In this document: positions 31,357 through 42,970 of the stretch, piece after piece
Layout: each line of letters starts with the position of its first letter
How positions within the stretch are numbered: position 1 is the stretch's first letter
From: Blastobasis lacticolella
Taxonomy: Eukaryota > Arthropoda > Insecta > Lepidoptera > Blastobasidae
Assembly (NCBI GenBank): GCA_905147135.1
Contig: LR990048.1
Span: forward strand, 13,872,563 to 13,936,562
DNA: 64,000 nucleotides
Reading direction: 5' to 3'
Translations under genes and position numbers: made by a program
Notes under the pieces: generated by a model
What the model was told of the DNA's origin: nothing
The model's input: only the letters and a program-made list of their open reading frames with translations
Databases searched by the model: none

Positions 31357-33985
31357 TAATTGTTACGAGTCATTGTTATTGTTCTTTAATTAAATATATT
31401 AGTGTAGTAATAAACCTATTGTATATCTGTATGAGACAGATATTTACTGCTGATCGAATGTCAAATACATATTTTTCCACCTATGTAACACACAGTAAAA
31501 ACAATAAAGATTTTTATGATTTATGTAAGATTGTACTAGGCGCACAAATAACAGGTCAAACTTCAAGCAGAGCCTACGTATAACATCTGTGATTACAACT
31601 CTTGCTACCTTGATACAAAGAGAATGTTGCAAGCAAGTTGCCAACACCTCAATCACCATTTCGTTTGCATCTGCAAGTTCGTCTGCAATTGATATCAAAG
31701 CGTTTGGCTCCTGTGTTTGACGGTTTATTTGAATTTGCTCAACATTTTATGTTTATCCCACAGAATGTACTTGTATATTACGCTTCTCGTATTGTTTCCA
31801 ATTGTATTTCTCGTTATTATCTAATAACGCCAAGGCATTGAAAGAAAGAAAGAAGACATTTATTACACGTATTGGAAGAGATACTGGAGGTTGCCTGGAG
31901 ACCTAAAAGTTTAATTTTTACAAAAAAGTTATTATTAGCGGATATTTTTGTCGGTTTATAGTCATACTGGTAGAACCGAACCGTATACGAACAATTCAGA
32001 ATTTTGTCTTCCAGAGCCTACTCACTACCACCATTGAATGCGTTCGAGTGGAGGCACGTTTTCGCTCGACTGACATGTCTTGTCAGGACAATGAATAAGC
32101 CACTCACGTCACCTACAATTCAAGGCTTGGAGCCTGGAGAATCTCTCAATGGGCGTTATTACTCTGCGCGGGCTGACTGAGCGCCATCTCGCCCATCCAT
32201 TCACTCCAAGCCGGAATTTGTCTTTCCTCCCGCCAAATTATTTCACCTCTACTTAGAAAGGCGAGACCTGGCTTTATCGGGATCGGAATTTCATTTGGTT
32301 TGTTCTCGCATGTATTGTCGGCGGGCCCTGTGTTATTACGGGCGTGCATGATAAATCCAGAGCAGGAGGCGACGTAACGTGCCTCGATATATTTCCTTCT
32401 CGCGAAAATATTTTCTTTAGGAACATCTCCTTTGGGATGTTTTATTCAACTATTCTACCTTATTTGTTACGTTACAGAACCAGGTTGCTGTTATGAATTG
32501 TTTATGGATTGATGCTGCTGTATGACTAACAATGTGTTTTGTTTAATTAGAACTTTAACTGAAAGGGTTGTGCCCTGTCTGCCTTTACCGTAGTAAAGAC
32601 ATTTGCAAATTGCAATACAAAGATTGCCACTCGCGTGTTTCTGTCCGTAATAATGTTTTCACCGTTTTCTTGAAGAAATTCATGATTTACTCTCCAGGGA
32701 AAACCTTTTTAGGGTGCTCATTCCACAACTATTGTGTACGTGGAAGAAAGTTGCATAGACATTGCAACTCCCCGATCATTTTGGTTCTAAGGTGAACGTC
32801 TTATAGATGGCGAACGGTGCGATAATAGAACGTGGCTATGGGTAGCATGTTATTGTTAAATAATTCCTAATTCATCGCTAATAAAAAAGTTGTTCAAAAC
32901 AAGCCGAATGTTGGAAGTAAATGGCTGTTTATAGTGCAATTATAAAGATACGAGGTAATAAGGAAATTTACAAACATACAAGCAAACATACATACATAAA
33001 TTACATACATACAAGATACACGCTAAAAACATGAATCTTCCTTGGCAGTTGGCGAAAAACACTGTTATCCTGGCAAATGAGATCAAGTACCAAAACAACC
33101 TTTATGAAATCTAAATGCTCCCATTAATTTGGATGAGAGCGGGGCCCGTAAACATTTAGCTCATTTATTCCAAATCCCTGCGTTCTCCAGGAGGAAATTG
33201 GAAAAATATATTCACTTACACGGACCCGTCTTGGCGAGAGCATTCAATAGATCAGCGGGCAGACCCGCGCACATTTCCATGGGACAAATGGGGTAGAAAT
33301 CGCGCTGCCTATCTCACAATGTACCTGAACGTCCACATTCAACTTATTATATTAGGTTTCTGGCGAAGATTTTCCCGACCGAAGTGAAAGGTACGCCAGA
33401 AAGATGTGTAATAGCGACCCATATAAGAGATTTGAAGTGTAACATTGCTACGGGTTTTATTGGGCTCACCAGCAGGCGTACGCGTTGGGAATACGAATGT
33501 TTACACAGAACAATTGAAATTGGTTTCTAAACTAGACTAACGTTTTGAACAAATTAATTGAATTGTGAGCATACAGAAATGGCGTCGGCATTTCCTCCCA
33601 CAAATTGGTTGCTTACAAAATATCAGAAGTTCCGACGCGCCGAACCAAAATTTAAATCCGAAAATAAACCCCACCTTTTACAGAGAGTTGGTCATTTTCA
33701 TCAATCAAACAAAGCCCCGACTCATTCCCTCAAATTGCAGATTCGAGTCGGAAGCAATTACGTCGCACGGAAAAGAAGAATTGCGCACATTCCATTGGTG
33801 GCCGTCGTACGATATTGTGTTTTTGTCTCCATTTGCGGCTTTAGAAGCTGAAAGGGATGCCAGTAGAGCTATTTTCTAAGCTCGTTATTAGAAATTACGA
33901 TGAGTACTTCGTTATTACGTGGCATGGACGCCTTCAAAGCTAGAGTAAATAGTCTAGTCTAGAAACAAACGGGCATGCTCTAACT
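31357..33985. other. Unannotated 2.6-kb stretch
   Basis: No gene was recognised. A GAAAGAAAGAAAGAAGACAT run at about 31839 followed by TTTATTACACG looks like a minus-strand LINE tail. 33558-33879 stays open in two plus frames (97 and 104 codons) without recognisable domains. 33990-34060 (CCACCAGGTGAGATGGCGGT) resembles another LINE 3' end. Confidence 0.4.
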
Positions 33986-34108
33986 TCGGTCGCACTATGT
34001 CACATACCACCAGGTGAGATGGCGGTCATCTACCTGGCCAGTACTTATAAAAAAGTGGATCTTACTCAATAAGGTACTCAAACCTTGAGTAAGATACATT
34101 TTTTAAAA

Positions 34109-34380
34109 GATGTTTGAGGCTTGGTGCTGTGTGAATTCGTCCAAGCTTGATCTCTAACATAATAACAAATAATTATTAAGTACGAGATCAATTATTACTT
34201 GTTTTGTAGTACTTCGTTTGTAAGTATTTTTGTAGGTACTCACAGCCTTATTGAGTAAGATGTTTGAATCTTGATGCTGTATGAATTCGTCCAAGCTTGA
34301 TCTATTACATAATAAACAAATAATTATTATGTAAGAGATCAATCATTACTTCTTATATAAGTTCTTACTAATGCCAGGCT
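34109..34380. repeat. 150-bp tandem duplication with internal palindrome
   Basis: GATGTTTGA...GCTGT(G/A)TGAATTCGTC starts at 34109 and again at 34259, giving a 150-bp period and two copies at roughly 90% identity. Each unit contains an inverted pair, TGATCT(A/C)TTACATAATAA and TTATTATGTAAGAGATCA, able to form a ~17-bp-stem hairpin around ACAAATAA. Confidence 0.75.
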
Positions 34381-34659
34381 TACAGATAATCTCCCGGACT
34401 GCTCCCGGTGTATTCCAACTCTTGACCCCGAAACCTTGTTCTGAGATCATGGCCCAGAAAATAAATTCGATATTATATTTGTGAAGCACTCTCGTCTGCC
34501 AGCTAAAGGCAGCATTTCAAGCAGTGTTCTTGATGCTTCGCTTTGTCTGAGTGGATTTCTGTATTTCGAGTATTCCTGGCTTTTGGTCGGAGTCGATACG
34601 AGTACTTAATGGATTTATTATTATTTAAATATTGAAATCTCTGTGGCAAAAAAAAATCT

Positions 34660-35045
34660 TGAACATGGACAATTTTCATACCTACAATCAAGATAATTTG
34701 GAGACCTTGGACCTCCGCCCGGGGACCTTTTGCAGTTCTAGAGCATAGGTGGAGGAGGTCTGGAATTCCTAAGGTACCTAACCGATTGAAAAGGCGGTTT
34801 ACGGTACAGCGGGAAAGTTTGAATCGGAATTTTGAATTCATATATCCGGTGTATGAAATCGATATTCTGGCGCAAACTTTCCCGCTGTGGATTAAATGAT
34901 CTTTTGGATCGGTTAGGTACCTTAGGAACTTTAGACCTCAATCAATGCTCTAGATGTGCTTACTCATTGCACCCAGAAAGTACCCACGGAGAGATCCAAG
35001 GTATCCACCTTGTCTCGATTGTATGAAAATTGCCCATGTAGGAAT
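34660..35045. repeat. Long foldback (inverted duplication), ~190-bp arms
   Basis: The left arm (about 34660-34850) and right arm (about 34855-35045) are inverted copies. Shared blocks, read outward from the centre, are CAGCGGGAAAGTTTG, TTCCTAAGGTACCTAACCGA, TCTAGAGCAT and GGCAATTTTCATAC-like sequence. The central 90 bp of each arm is best preserved. Arms differ by small indels, so it is not a recent copy. Both arms can be read as a similar ~35-residue peptide containing RLGTLG, which follows from the inversion and is not proof of coding. Confidence 0.75.
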
Positions 35046-35110
35046 TTAGCACCGATCCCTTCTGTTCACACGGCTAATAATGCCTTATTAGAGAGGGAGA
35101 CCAGCAGGAT

Positions 35111-35185
35111 CTCCGTAGGCCAAAAAATTTACAGCAGAATTCAGTTGTATGTTTTCAGCACTGCGATTTCCAACCCGCCTGGAGA
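35111..35185 (+). mobile_element. S3 repeat fragment
   Basis: ATCTCCGTAGGCCAAAAAAT and CAGCACTGCGATTTCCAACC align with the middle of S3. The tail half is missing. Confidence 0.5.
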
Positions 35186-35224
35186 GGTTCTCCTTGGAGA
35201 GTACAACATGGACTTGTGACCCCG

Positions 35225-35494
35225 TTTCTTAATAACGCCAACATGTTAAAAATGACTCTTAGAAGAGAACTCCATCTGGCCAATTTGATCTTTGGTATAG
35301 TAAAACATGGGGTACCGGATTACTTGTTCAGCAAATTGAAATGGAAATCTGGTTCTCGACCGATGCGCACTACTGGCAGTGTATTAGTTGCATACCAGCA
35401 CCATACTATGGCATTCCGTGGCAGCTTTAGGTACTCAGCAACCCGCTGCTGGAACAATATTCCACCTCCCGTTCGTAATTTTATTCTTTTTTAA
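35225..35494 (+). pseudogene. LINE C-terminal fragment (RCWNNIPPP type)
   Basis: The frame reads LKMTLRRELHLANLIFGIVK, HGVPDYLFSKLKWKSGS, then FRGSFRYSATRCWNNIPPPV and a stop. The RREL-LANL-PDYL-SKLKW and AFRGSFRYxATRCWNNIPPP blocks are characteristic of insect non-LTR reverse transcriptase C-termini. About 85 codons are open, but upstream RT motifs are gone. Confidence 0.75.
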
Positions 35495-36067
35495 AATATA
35501 TTAAAATTTTCTTAATAAGTTACCAAAAAGATTGGGACCCTGGTACGCGAGTGCGTCCTTCTTACTTGGCCAGGATGTGAGTGCATTTATTGTTTATTAT
35601 TTGTGATTATTTCTTTGTTTGCCATCTTTTTAGTCCAACTGGAAACAGCGTTTAAGAATAAAAAAAGGTAATGTTTGGCCTTAATTTATTGGTTTTCATA
35701 AAAATAAGGTATATGTAATTATTTATCCCAAGTTTATTTATATATAAATAAATATTACAGGTTATACATCTAAAAATATATTTATTTTCTTTATTTTGTA
35801 TTATATATATTGGAATTAATAATTAATAATTTCTGTGTTAGCACGTCGTTCGCGTAGTGCGCGCATCGAGCTCTATTATGGGTCAGTCTGAAAACCAGCG
35901 CTGTGTCTGGCTGCTGCCATTCATAGCATTAAGCTGAGGCTGGTCCAATTTGGTCCGAGGACGCATCGCCCTGCTTTCCTAATATGTATTTATTATGTTA
36001 GTTTTAAGTATTTGAATGTGTTATTGGACCAAATAAAGTTACGTCTATGTCTATGTCTATGTCTATG
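35495..36067 (+). repeat. AT-rich stretch ending in (GTCTAT)n
   Basis: It ends TATTGGACCAAATAAAGTTAC followed by GTCTAT x4 (36043-36067), the look of a plus-strand retroelement 3' end with a microsatellite tail. The body 35830-36040 is of unknown family. Confidence 0.45.
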
Positions 36068-36213
36068 ACTTCTTCAAGAAAGGGGTGAAAAGGTTTTTAC
36101 GGGGTCGGCAACGCGTGGGGGATGCCCATTGTATTGTAATCATCCATATACTGCGGTGACTGCTTACCATCAGGCTGGACATAAGCTTTATTGCCGCCTT
36201 AGTGGTATAAAAA
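36066..36213 (+). mobile_element. CR1/Zenon-type LINE 3' end
   Basis: Coding remnant FFKKGVKRFLRGRQRVGDAH-like, then CATATACTGCGGTGACTGCT, TACCATCAGGCTGG and TTAGTGGTATAAAAAG. Colinear with 61244-61452. Confidence 0.7.
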
Positions 36214-36919
36214 GAAAGTTAAGAGAGTTTATGTCAGAATAGGTAGGCATGGACACTAACGTGGAGCAATGGAGTCTAGTTTTGTACTTCAGACATTTGT
36301 TAGGCTAACATATTAATTTGCTAAAATACATAACGAACGACCTTGCCAGTGGCTTTGTAAATAACCACTAAGTATATTATAAATCTGTCAACATAGCGCT
36401 AAGTCTCGCCGCAGCGGCTAAACAGTTGCCAAATGCGGGTATCTGAGTAAATACTATTAGGGTTTAGTGAATATCCCGCAACGCTCCACAGGGATGTAGT
36501 CAGAAGCCAGACGGGTTAATGTAGTGAATTTAATTTACATCATAATTATGGCGATGACGTTTTTTGATTAAAGGAGAAAAAGCTTTTAGGCTTACTTTGG
36601 ATTTGTTACTGGCAATTACGGGTAATAATGTAAATTATATTTGAATTACGAAAGTAGACAGTAACGACTCATTGAGAAAATAAAAACACAAATGACAACG
36701 AAAGTATTGTTGCGTGTAGTTAAGATTATAAATTTATTATCATATAAAAATACGTAGGTACGTACCTATATAGCTCACGTATATAGCCCCACACAAATTG
36801 AAACATGAATATCTAATGTTTTTCAAGCTACGAATCCCAGCTTTTTGAGAACATTACTATGGGTAATATCCGTGGCTGGTTTTCTGGTATAACATGAATC
36901 ATCAGCATCTGTACGGTCA
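36214..36919. other. Unannotated 0.7-kb stretch
   Basis: Nothing was recognised. Confidence 0.4.
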
Positions 36920-37300
36920 ATCCCAGCTTCTGCCAGGCTGCGTAACATGACATGGCTTAGTCGCGCGCGGGAGCGAGAGCGGGGCAATTCTAAGTACCTA
37001 GTTAGCTCTTTCAATTTGCGTTCAAGTTATGTCTCGCGCGACAAAGCCCATCATGCTACGCAGCAGGGTAAATTTTATTATACGTCGCTTACTAACCTGC
37101 TGCCTGCATAGTCACCGCGAAGCAATTAGACTGAAAACGTGCTGTCTAGTTGCTTTATTGGTGCGCGGTAACTGTGCGCGTGCGACACGATTACTATGCG
37201 GGGACTACGCGGGCGCTGCGTGTTTGTTTATAAATAATTAAAGAAACTTACTGTCATTAGCATAGAAACTAAACTTGCATAAACTTTTAGAACAAATCGT
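36920..37300 (+). repeat. Foldback repeat; copy 2 of the 3.94-kb repeat
   Basis: 36920-36970 (GGCTGCGTAACATGACATGG, TTAGTCGCGCGCGG) is inverted at 37025-37070 (TCTCGCGCGACAAAGCCCAT, CATGCTACGCAGCAGGG). The right part (GACTACGCGGGCGCTGCG, CTGTCATTAGCATAGAAAC) matches 4075-4175. Confidence 0.55.
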
Positions 37301-37403
37301 GTAGAAATTCGTTAAATCTGTATGGTCTCTTATGCTCTTTTATCTACTTCGCCCGGTCGTCGTCGGCACCCTTACGTCATACACAATTAGCTCTCTGTCC
37401 GAC

Positions 37404-37682
37404 TCGGTACCCGGGTTTTCTTGTACAAAAATATAAATAAAGACATCTAATCCAGTCATGTATGACGATCACCCCTACCAACTTACTCGTGTGATTGCCG
37501 CGAATTTAGCGATAAAAATAAAGCCAATGTCTTATACTATTGGCTATCGCTCCGATTCAGTACTGGGTATTTCTTGTACAACAATATAAATAAAGACATC
37601 CAATCCAGTCTTTCATGATTATCATTCCTACCAACCTACTCGTGTGATTGCCACAAATATAGCGATAAAAATAAAACCAATG
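37404..37682. repeat. 153-bp tandem duplication
   Basis: TTCTTGTACAAAAATATAAA at 37418 recurs as TTCTTGTACAACAATATAAA at 37571. The period is 153 bp. Both copies continue through AAAGACATC(T/C)AATCCAGTC, CTACTCGTGTGATTGCC and AGCGATAAAAATAAA(G/A)CCAATG. Two units only. Confidence 0.8.
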
Positions 37683-37689
37683 CGAATGC

Positions 37690-38700
37690 TGCCGTGTCAT
37701 TAATCATAGGGAATAAGTACCTACATTTCGGCTTTTTCCCAGCATCAATCGATCCAGCTCACTGATTTCGAATCGGGCCGTGACTCGTGTTCATCGAGCT
37801 TTAAGTTTATCCATCGGGATTTACGAATTACGGGGTACACGTGATTGTGGCGTGCAGTTTGCGTAGGCAGCCTGTAAAGACGGGACTTGTAGAATAAAAC
37901 ATAGTCCGATCAGAGTAGCAGAGTGTGTCATTCGTGGCAAACGTTTCGAGGTAGGTAACTTTAGAATTTTGTATAACACTTGGAATAGAAGTAGAAGGAA
38001 TATGTATATTTTCTCTACAAAATAACCATTTTGTCTAGGGCGACTCACGGATGGACGGACGTTCCGTGATGGAAAGCGGCCACTATCCGCTAAGACATTT
38101 GTAACCATTTGTAATAGAGAGCGGATGCAGTGTCGGCATTTGATTTGACGGCATACATGACACTAACTATGGATTTCATTTTAGTTCAGCGTGACTTCTC
38201 ACTCTAAAATATCAATAACTCAGTAAAATCTTGTATCAATTTATTTTGTTATAATAAAAACATAACATAATAAAAAATACTTTTGATCACATGTGGTCGC
38301 ACTTTTTCCGAAGTGCGAGTAAAATTGCAAACAGAAACATTTTTACGTATATTCCTTTATGAAAAATTTAGGAGATATACACATCAAACAACACGAAATC
38401 CACAGGAATTCCTCTTATCTCATTTAGTGAAATGGGATTTGCGTACTGCGTATTCGGGTCAAATACGTGTGTTCACATGTTATAAAGATAATTTGGAGAA
38501 TTTCCTTTTGCGTGGTCTTTTATAACCGCTCGTGAGATTTTATGAGCGCAAATTGTAGGAGCCCGATGTATTTTCTTACGTTCGTCACGACAGAATGTAG
38601 GTAGAGTCGTAAATACGTAAACTTACAATGAGTAACAAACTATTAATAACGAAATTCTTATCTAAATAAAAAATTCTAATAAGAAATAAAATCTCAAAAA
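37690..38700. other. Unannotated 1-kb stretch
   Basis: Nothing was recognised. The open frames at 37821-38108 (minus) and 38283-38525 (plus) lack recognisable domains. Confidence 0.4.
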
Positions 38701-38702
38701 CA

Positions 38703-39165
38703 CCAAGCATGCGATGGAAAGAGCTATCAGAAATTATGACATCCTTAGCGGAACCAGTTCATGATCACAGCCTATAACCGTCCACTGCGGGACTTGGGGC
38801 CTCTCCTACGAAAGGGGAGATAATGCCATTATATCCACGCTTGGGAGGTGAGTTGGAGATTGCAGTATACTGCTGCCCATTTTCCCGTCTACGGAAACTT
38901 TAGGTCTTTTGCCTCAAAACATTAGTCGCTTTGTACGACACCCACGAATGTAAGGGGTTGGTGCGACTCTACTTTGCCGGTATACAAAAGTAGCAGTCTA
39001 CATAGCTCGCAGAACCGACGGTCGATTGGGCTTAACAGCACGACTACGTGAGTCTACGTATCGAAAATCATGGCGTAGGATAGCCATCGCGAGATGGATG
39101 AACAATCTTATACGTATCGTAGGGAGCCAATGGACGCAAGAGTGGATCGGTGTTGGACGCATGGG
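38703..39165 (+). pseudogene. RTE-type LINE fragment (WTDDL type) split by S3
   Basis: Before the break: TKHAMERAIRNYD, matching TQRAMERAILAVS of the copy at 54190. After the break: YIARRTDGRLG, RKSWRRIAIARWMNNLIRIVG and SQWTQEWIGV, matching the later ARRTDGR...RWTDDLV.IAG order of such elements. The ~220-bp S3 repeat lies between. Confidence 0.65.
38760..38981 (-). mobile_element. (GAT)n-tailed SINE-like repeat S3, nested copy
   Basis: GATCACAGCCTATAACCGTC, CACTGCGGGACTTGGGGCC, ATCCACGCTTGGGAGG, GACACCCACGAATGTAAGGG and a shortened GACTCTACTTTGCCGG end. It interrupts a LINE, as does the copy at 7748. Confidence 0.75.
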
Positions 39166-41999
39166 GGGGCTTGTTTTTAGCAGTGGCTTCCTCTCGAGGT
39201 TAGTTCCATTGGCATCTTTCAGGATGCCGAACTTCGCAGGTTTGTCCTGTCTGTGTTCATCTTATCAAGTGTTCGCGGCACATGGTATTAGAGCAATAAA
39301 GTCACTGAATTTAAAGAAATTACTATCAAATATCCGAAAATGAGAAGTCCAAACTGGATAGCTTCAGTGATTAGTTAAGTTATAATTAAATAAATAAATA
39401 AAATAAAAATAATGGTTCACAAATACATTTTAGTACCCTAAATTAACAATAAAAATCCAAAACAACGGTAATATATACGAGCAAAATAACTGTAATAAAA
39501 TTGAGTGGAAATAACAATTTGCTAAATTGGTTTCCTTCTTGCGTGACTTGACTGACGTTGAAATTATAATCGAACGAAGCCTTGATGACGGGTTGCCTGA
39601 TAATGCCTTGTTAGCGACTATAATTTTTAGTACACTAAATTATTCAAAATCCTTTTCAATGTTTTCTATAAGTAATGTGGCGAGCCACTAACATTTCTAA
39701 AACGGCTAGGAAAACCATAGGTACCCAGCTACGTCATATAGGATACCTAGTTAAAATAAATGACTATAGAATAACAACAAAGCAAAAAAAAAAAATTGCC
39801 AGTCTAACCAGGTAACAAACTTTTCAATCTTTTTGAGAATACCTATCGAGTATATCCATCATAATCATTACAAGTATCTCCTCTATTGGTAAATATCAGC
39901 AGAACCTCTCAAATTGAACTTGACCCAAAAATTAACACGGAAAAAGCAAATTTACTACCAACAAAGAAAAAGAACTCCCACGCCTCGCTGTTGCCTACTT
40001 CTAAACAGGCAAGAGTTAAAACACGAATAAAACCCAACACTTTTCAAGTCGGGCAATAGGTTTCAGTCCCACCGATAAATAAGTCATTTGAAACCAACGG
40101 GAAAAATCGAAACATTCGCTCCGCAAGCTGTACCTCGGCCCCTAGGGATTGCCACTATCCTTCATAATTTACCCGACTAAAAGATTAACTCCGGCCACGG
40201 TAAACACGATCTCTCAGTCTCCCGTATTTCGGGGAAATTGTGTGGTCCGGATATCTGGTTTGTATTTTATGTCGTCGAATTTGGAAGGGTGTTCCTCATG
40301 CGAGCTGGATGAACGGCCGGGATTATCCTGTGAGTTTGTGCGTTTTGTTTATTATGCTAATACAGGAGATTGATATCGAACACGTTGAAATTATTTCGAG
40401 CGAAGCGTGTGTGTTGTGTAACAAATGGTATATTATTTCCTACTTTATGATGACAGATTTATCGACTTCAATATTCTTTACCAAATTGAAAGGGACGGTA
40501 CATAATATTGACCTTATTTTAGATTTACGGTAGACAGTAAGTAAACAATCTTACCAAAGAATTGCCTTAGTCGGGGCTGCCTATGTGCGGACTGTTTATT
40601 AATGTTTGTTTTGCAACCCTGCAGGGTAGGAGTAGATTATCACTCAATGTCATCTTTGTTACCTACATACTCGCGATTCGGCTGATGTGTTTGTCTTCAC
40701 CCGCTCTGGCTACGCGTACGCAGTTATAGTAATAGATTGTACCACGAGTCCTTGTGTTTGCACAGATCCTGTGGCAAATGTAACCAGCGCTGTCAATAAC
40801 GACTAGCTGTGGCCCACTGCCATGTCTAATCTGCAATTTTGGCGGAATGCCAAGATGGGGATTATTATGTGCACTTGCTAGTTGTACTGGAGTTACTCCG
40901 TAATACCATCGTGAGTGTACTAAAGATTTGCTAGATTCGTCTTTGGATGAGTGAGAATAGAATTTATTTATTAGTATTGTGTATGAAATTAAAATTGAAT
41001 CGAGGTAAGTTAATATTATTAATTTGGGTACAAAATTTCTAAAAGTTCTAAATGCGAGCGTGGGATGCGACCCTTGGAAGTTAAGGTTAATTTATTAAGT
41101 GGGTTCTTTATAATTTGTACTTTCAGTATACCTTAAAACGTTTGCTAAATTTTTATATTTCATTTAATGATTTCCCCTCTTTAAGCATACCATAAACGTG
41201 GATGACTTATAATTTCGGACGATATAAGCAATTCCAGGGGTAGTATCACCAATGCGTTGCTCACTTGTTCACTTCTAAAAAACCTTTAAAGAGATTGGTT
41301 TACACAGTATCCTGATATTTCGACAAAAATAGTCTAATAGTCAAAAATAGTACTTGCTTTGTCAGTACATATACTAAAATTGGAATTGTACTAAAATGGC
41401 CGCGATAGTGGGTCATGAAATAATTGGTTTTATTTTATTGCCTACTACGACAAGCGATCAATATTTAGGACAACTGGAACCTAAAAGGAACAGATACGGT
41501 GACGGCCTTCCAATAATCGAAGTTGTAATGCTAAGAGAAATCTTCGGTAGGGAGATAATATCACCACATCCTGCACGCGTGCGGAAAAGTTCCCAGTTGG
41601 ATTCTCAGGCAACCAGATGATGTGGCTATTTAAAACAGAATGATTTGAGTGAGCATATTTGTTAAGCAAGCGTGTACGTAACTTGATTATTTACCTACCT
41701 GATGAAACAATCTAAACTCAAATTGATTTATCTTATATACGAACAAACTTTGTGAGTAAACTCAGTTAGAGTCAAACCGGTAAATTAATATTGGCACATT
41801 GAGAAATCGCCAAGGATTTGCTTTATTCAACTAGTTTCACTGAAGAGATTGCTATTGACATTAAATTAAAAGCAAATTGGCGGTTTGATATCAGGCAGCG
41901 TTTCTATTTCAATAATTGCAATATTCGATGAACTTATCTACCATTAGACGGACTATAAGTAGGTACACTTCGATTTATAAGATTCATTTTACCTAAGGA
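39166..41999. other. Unannotated 2.8-kb stretch
   Basis: No gene was established. A plus-strand frame at 41396-41620 begins MAAIVGHEIIGFILLPTTT and YLGQLEP, faintly like the middle of an IS630/Tc1-type transposase, but the following residues do not fit. An A12-A13 run lies at about 39787 and a TAAATAAATAAA tract at 39386. Confidence 0.4.
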
Positions 42000-42056
42000 G
42001 GCATACCACATACCGGGCAGGCGGTCCACCTGATGGAAAAGTGGCCACCGTCGGGC
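42000..42056 (-). mobile_element. CR1/Zenon-type LINE 3' end scrap
   Basis: GGGCAGGCGGTCCACCTGAT and GGAAAAGTGGCCACC are the reverse complement of the tail at 44180. Confidence 0.5.
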
Positions 42057-42416
42057 CCGGGCCCTATTTTTTAAACCGCCCGCATCCGCGCGAGCACTCG
42101 CCTTCTAATGCTTGTCTTTTCTATCTCTAACAACTTACCACGAGCGTAAACGAGATAGGTAGCGCACGCGAGCACGCGGTAGTTCTGCCATACTATTATT
42201 GCATTCTTGTGTTCTGGTTTGAATAATAAAGGTAGGCAGTGCAACTACAGCCATGAGGCATTTCATCTTAGACTTCACAGTGACAACGCACTTGCGATTC
42301 TGCATTTTTGTTGCTTGCAACCGAAATGCACGAATCGTACATGTTATATCATAGTTACGGCTTACCATCAGGTAAGCTGTCTGCTCGTTTATCGCTGAGT
42401 AGCATGGAAAACTGAA

Positions 42417-42970
42417 ATGTATGTTTCAAGAGATGTAAAGTATGAGAATGATATTGAAAGAAAAGTATGCAAGGGTAACGCAGTGAATGGTGCCGCTAAT
42501 CGTATAATGTGAAGAAAAATTTTGCCTCAAATAACACGCCTTGCTTTACGTAACGCAGTACTACTGCAACACATTACACGGCAGTGAATGTTGGTTAAGG
42601 CAAAAGAGGAATGAAAGTAAAATAAATGCGGTGGAATTGATATCCCCTAAGGAAACTATGTGGAGTGAAATGTGTGACATGAAAGACTATGTTGTGGCAA
42701 AAATAGAAAGAGGGATGTTGAGATGGTTCGGGCATGTAGAGCGGATGGATGAAAGAACATGAAAGAGGTATATAGCGCAAATTTGAAAAACCTGTCCAGA
42801 AAAACATTCACTGACCGGATCAGTAATGTTTTAAAAAAATTACTGAAGTCCGAAGTGGCAAGAATAAAACGAGATGTATGAAAATAATTGTGGATATTTG
42901 CGAAGCTAGCGAGTTGTGTCTGGACAACGCAAAGTGGCGGTACCTCTGCCTACACCATATGTGGGACAGA
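42417..42970 (+). pseudogene. LINE C-terminal fragment (RWFGHVERM type)
   Basis: With frame changes the translation gives RDVKYENDIERKVCKGNAVN, then RLALRNAVLL, GSECWLRQKRNESKINAVEL, VAKIERGMLRWFGHVERMDE and finally CEASELCLDNAKWRYL. These blocks occur in this order in the last ~200 residues of a common insect endonuclease/reverse transcriptase. The GSECW to MDERT part (42541-42762) is still one open frame of 73 codons. The RT core is absent. Confidence 0.75.

Noticed and set aside
33558..33879. Two overlapping plus-strand frames of about 100 codons
   Set aside because: Both stay open, but neither shows a motif. Two simultaneous open frames argue for low stop density rather than coding.
34109..34380. 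CRISPR-like repeat/spacer array
   Set aside because: Only two long units without regular spacers, in eukaryotic DNA; a simple tandem duplication.
41396..41620. Possible Tc1/mariner-type transposase fragment
   Set aside because: Only the first ~25 residues are faintly similar, and no DDE residues or TIRs were found.
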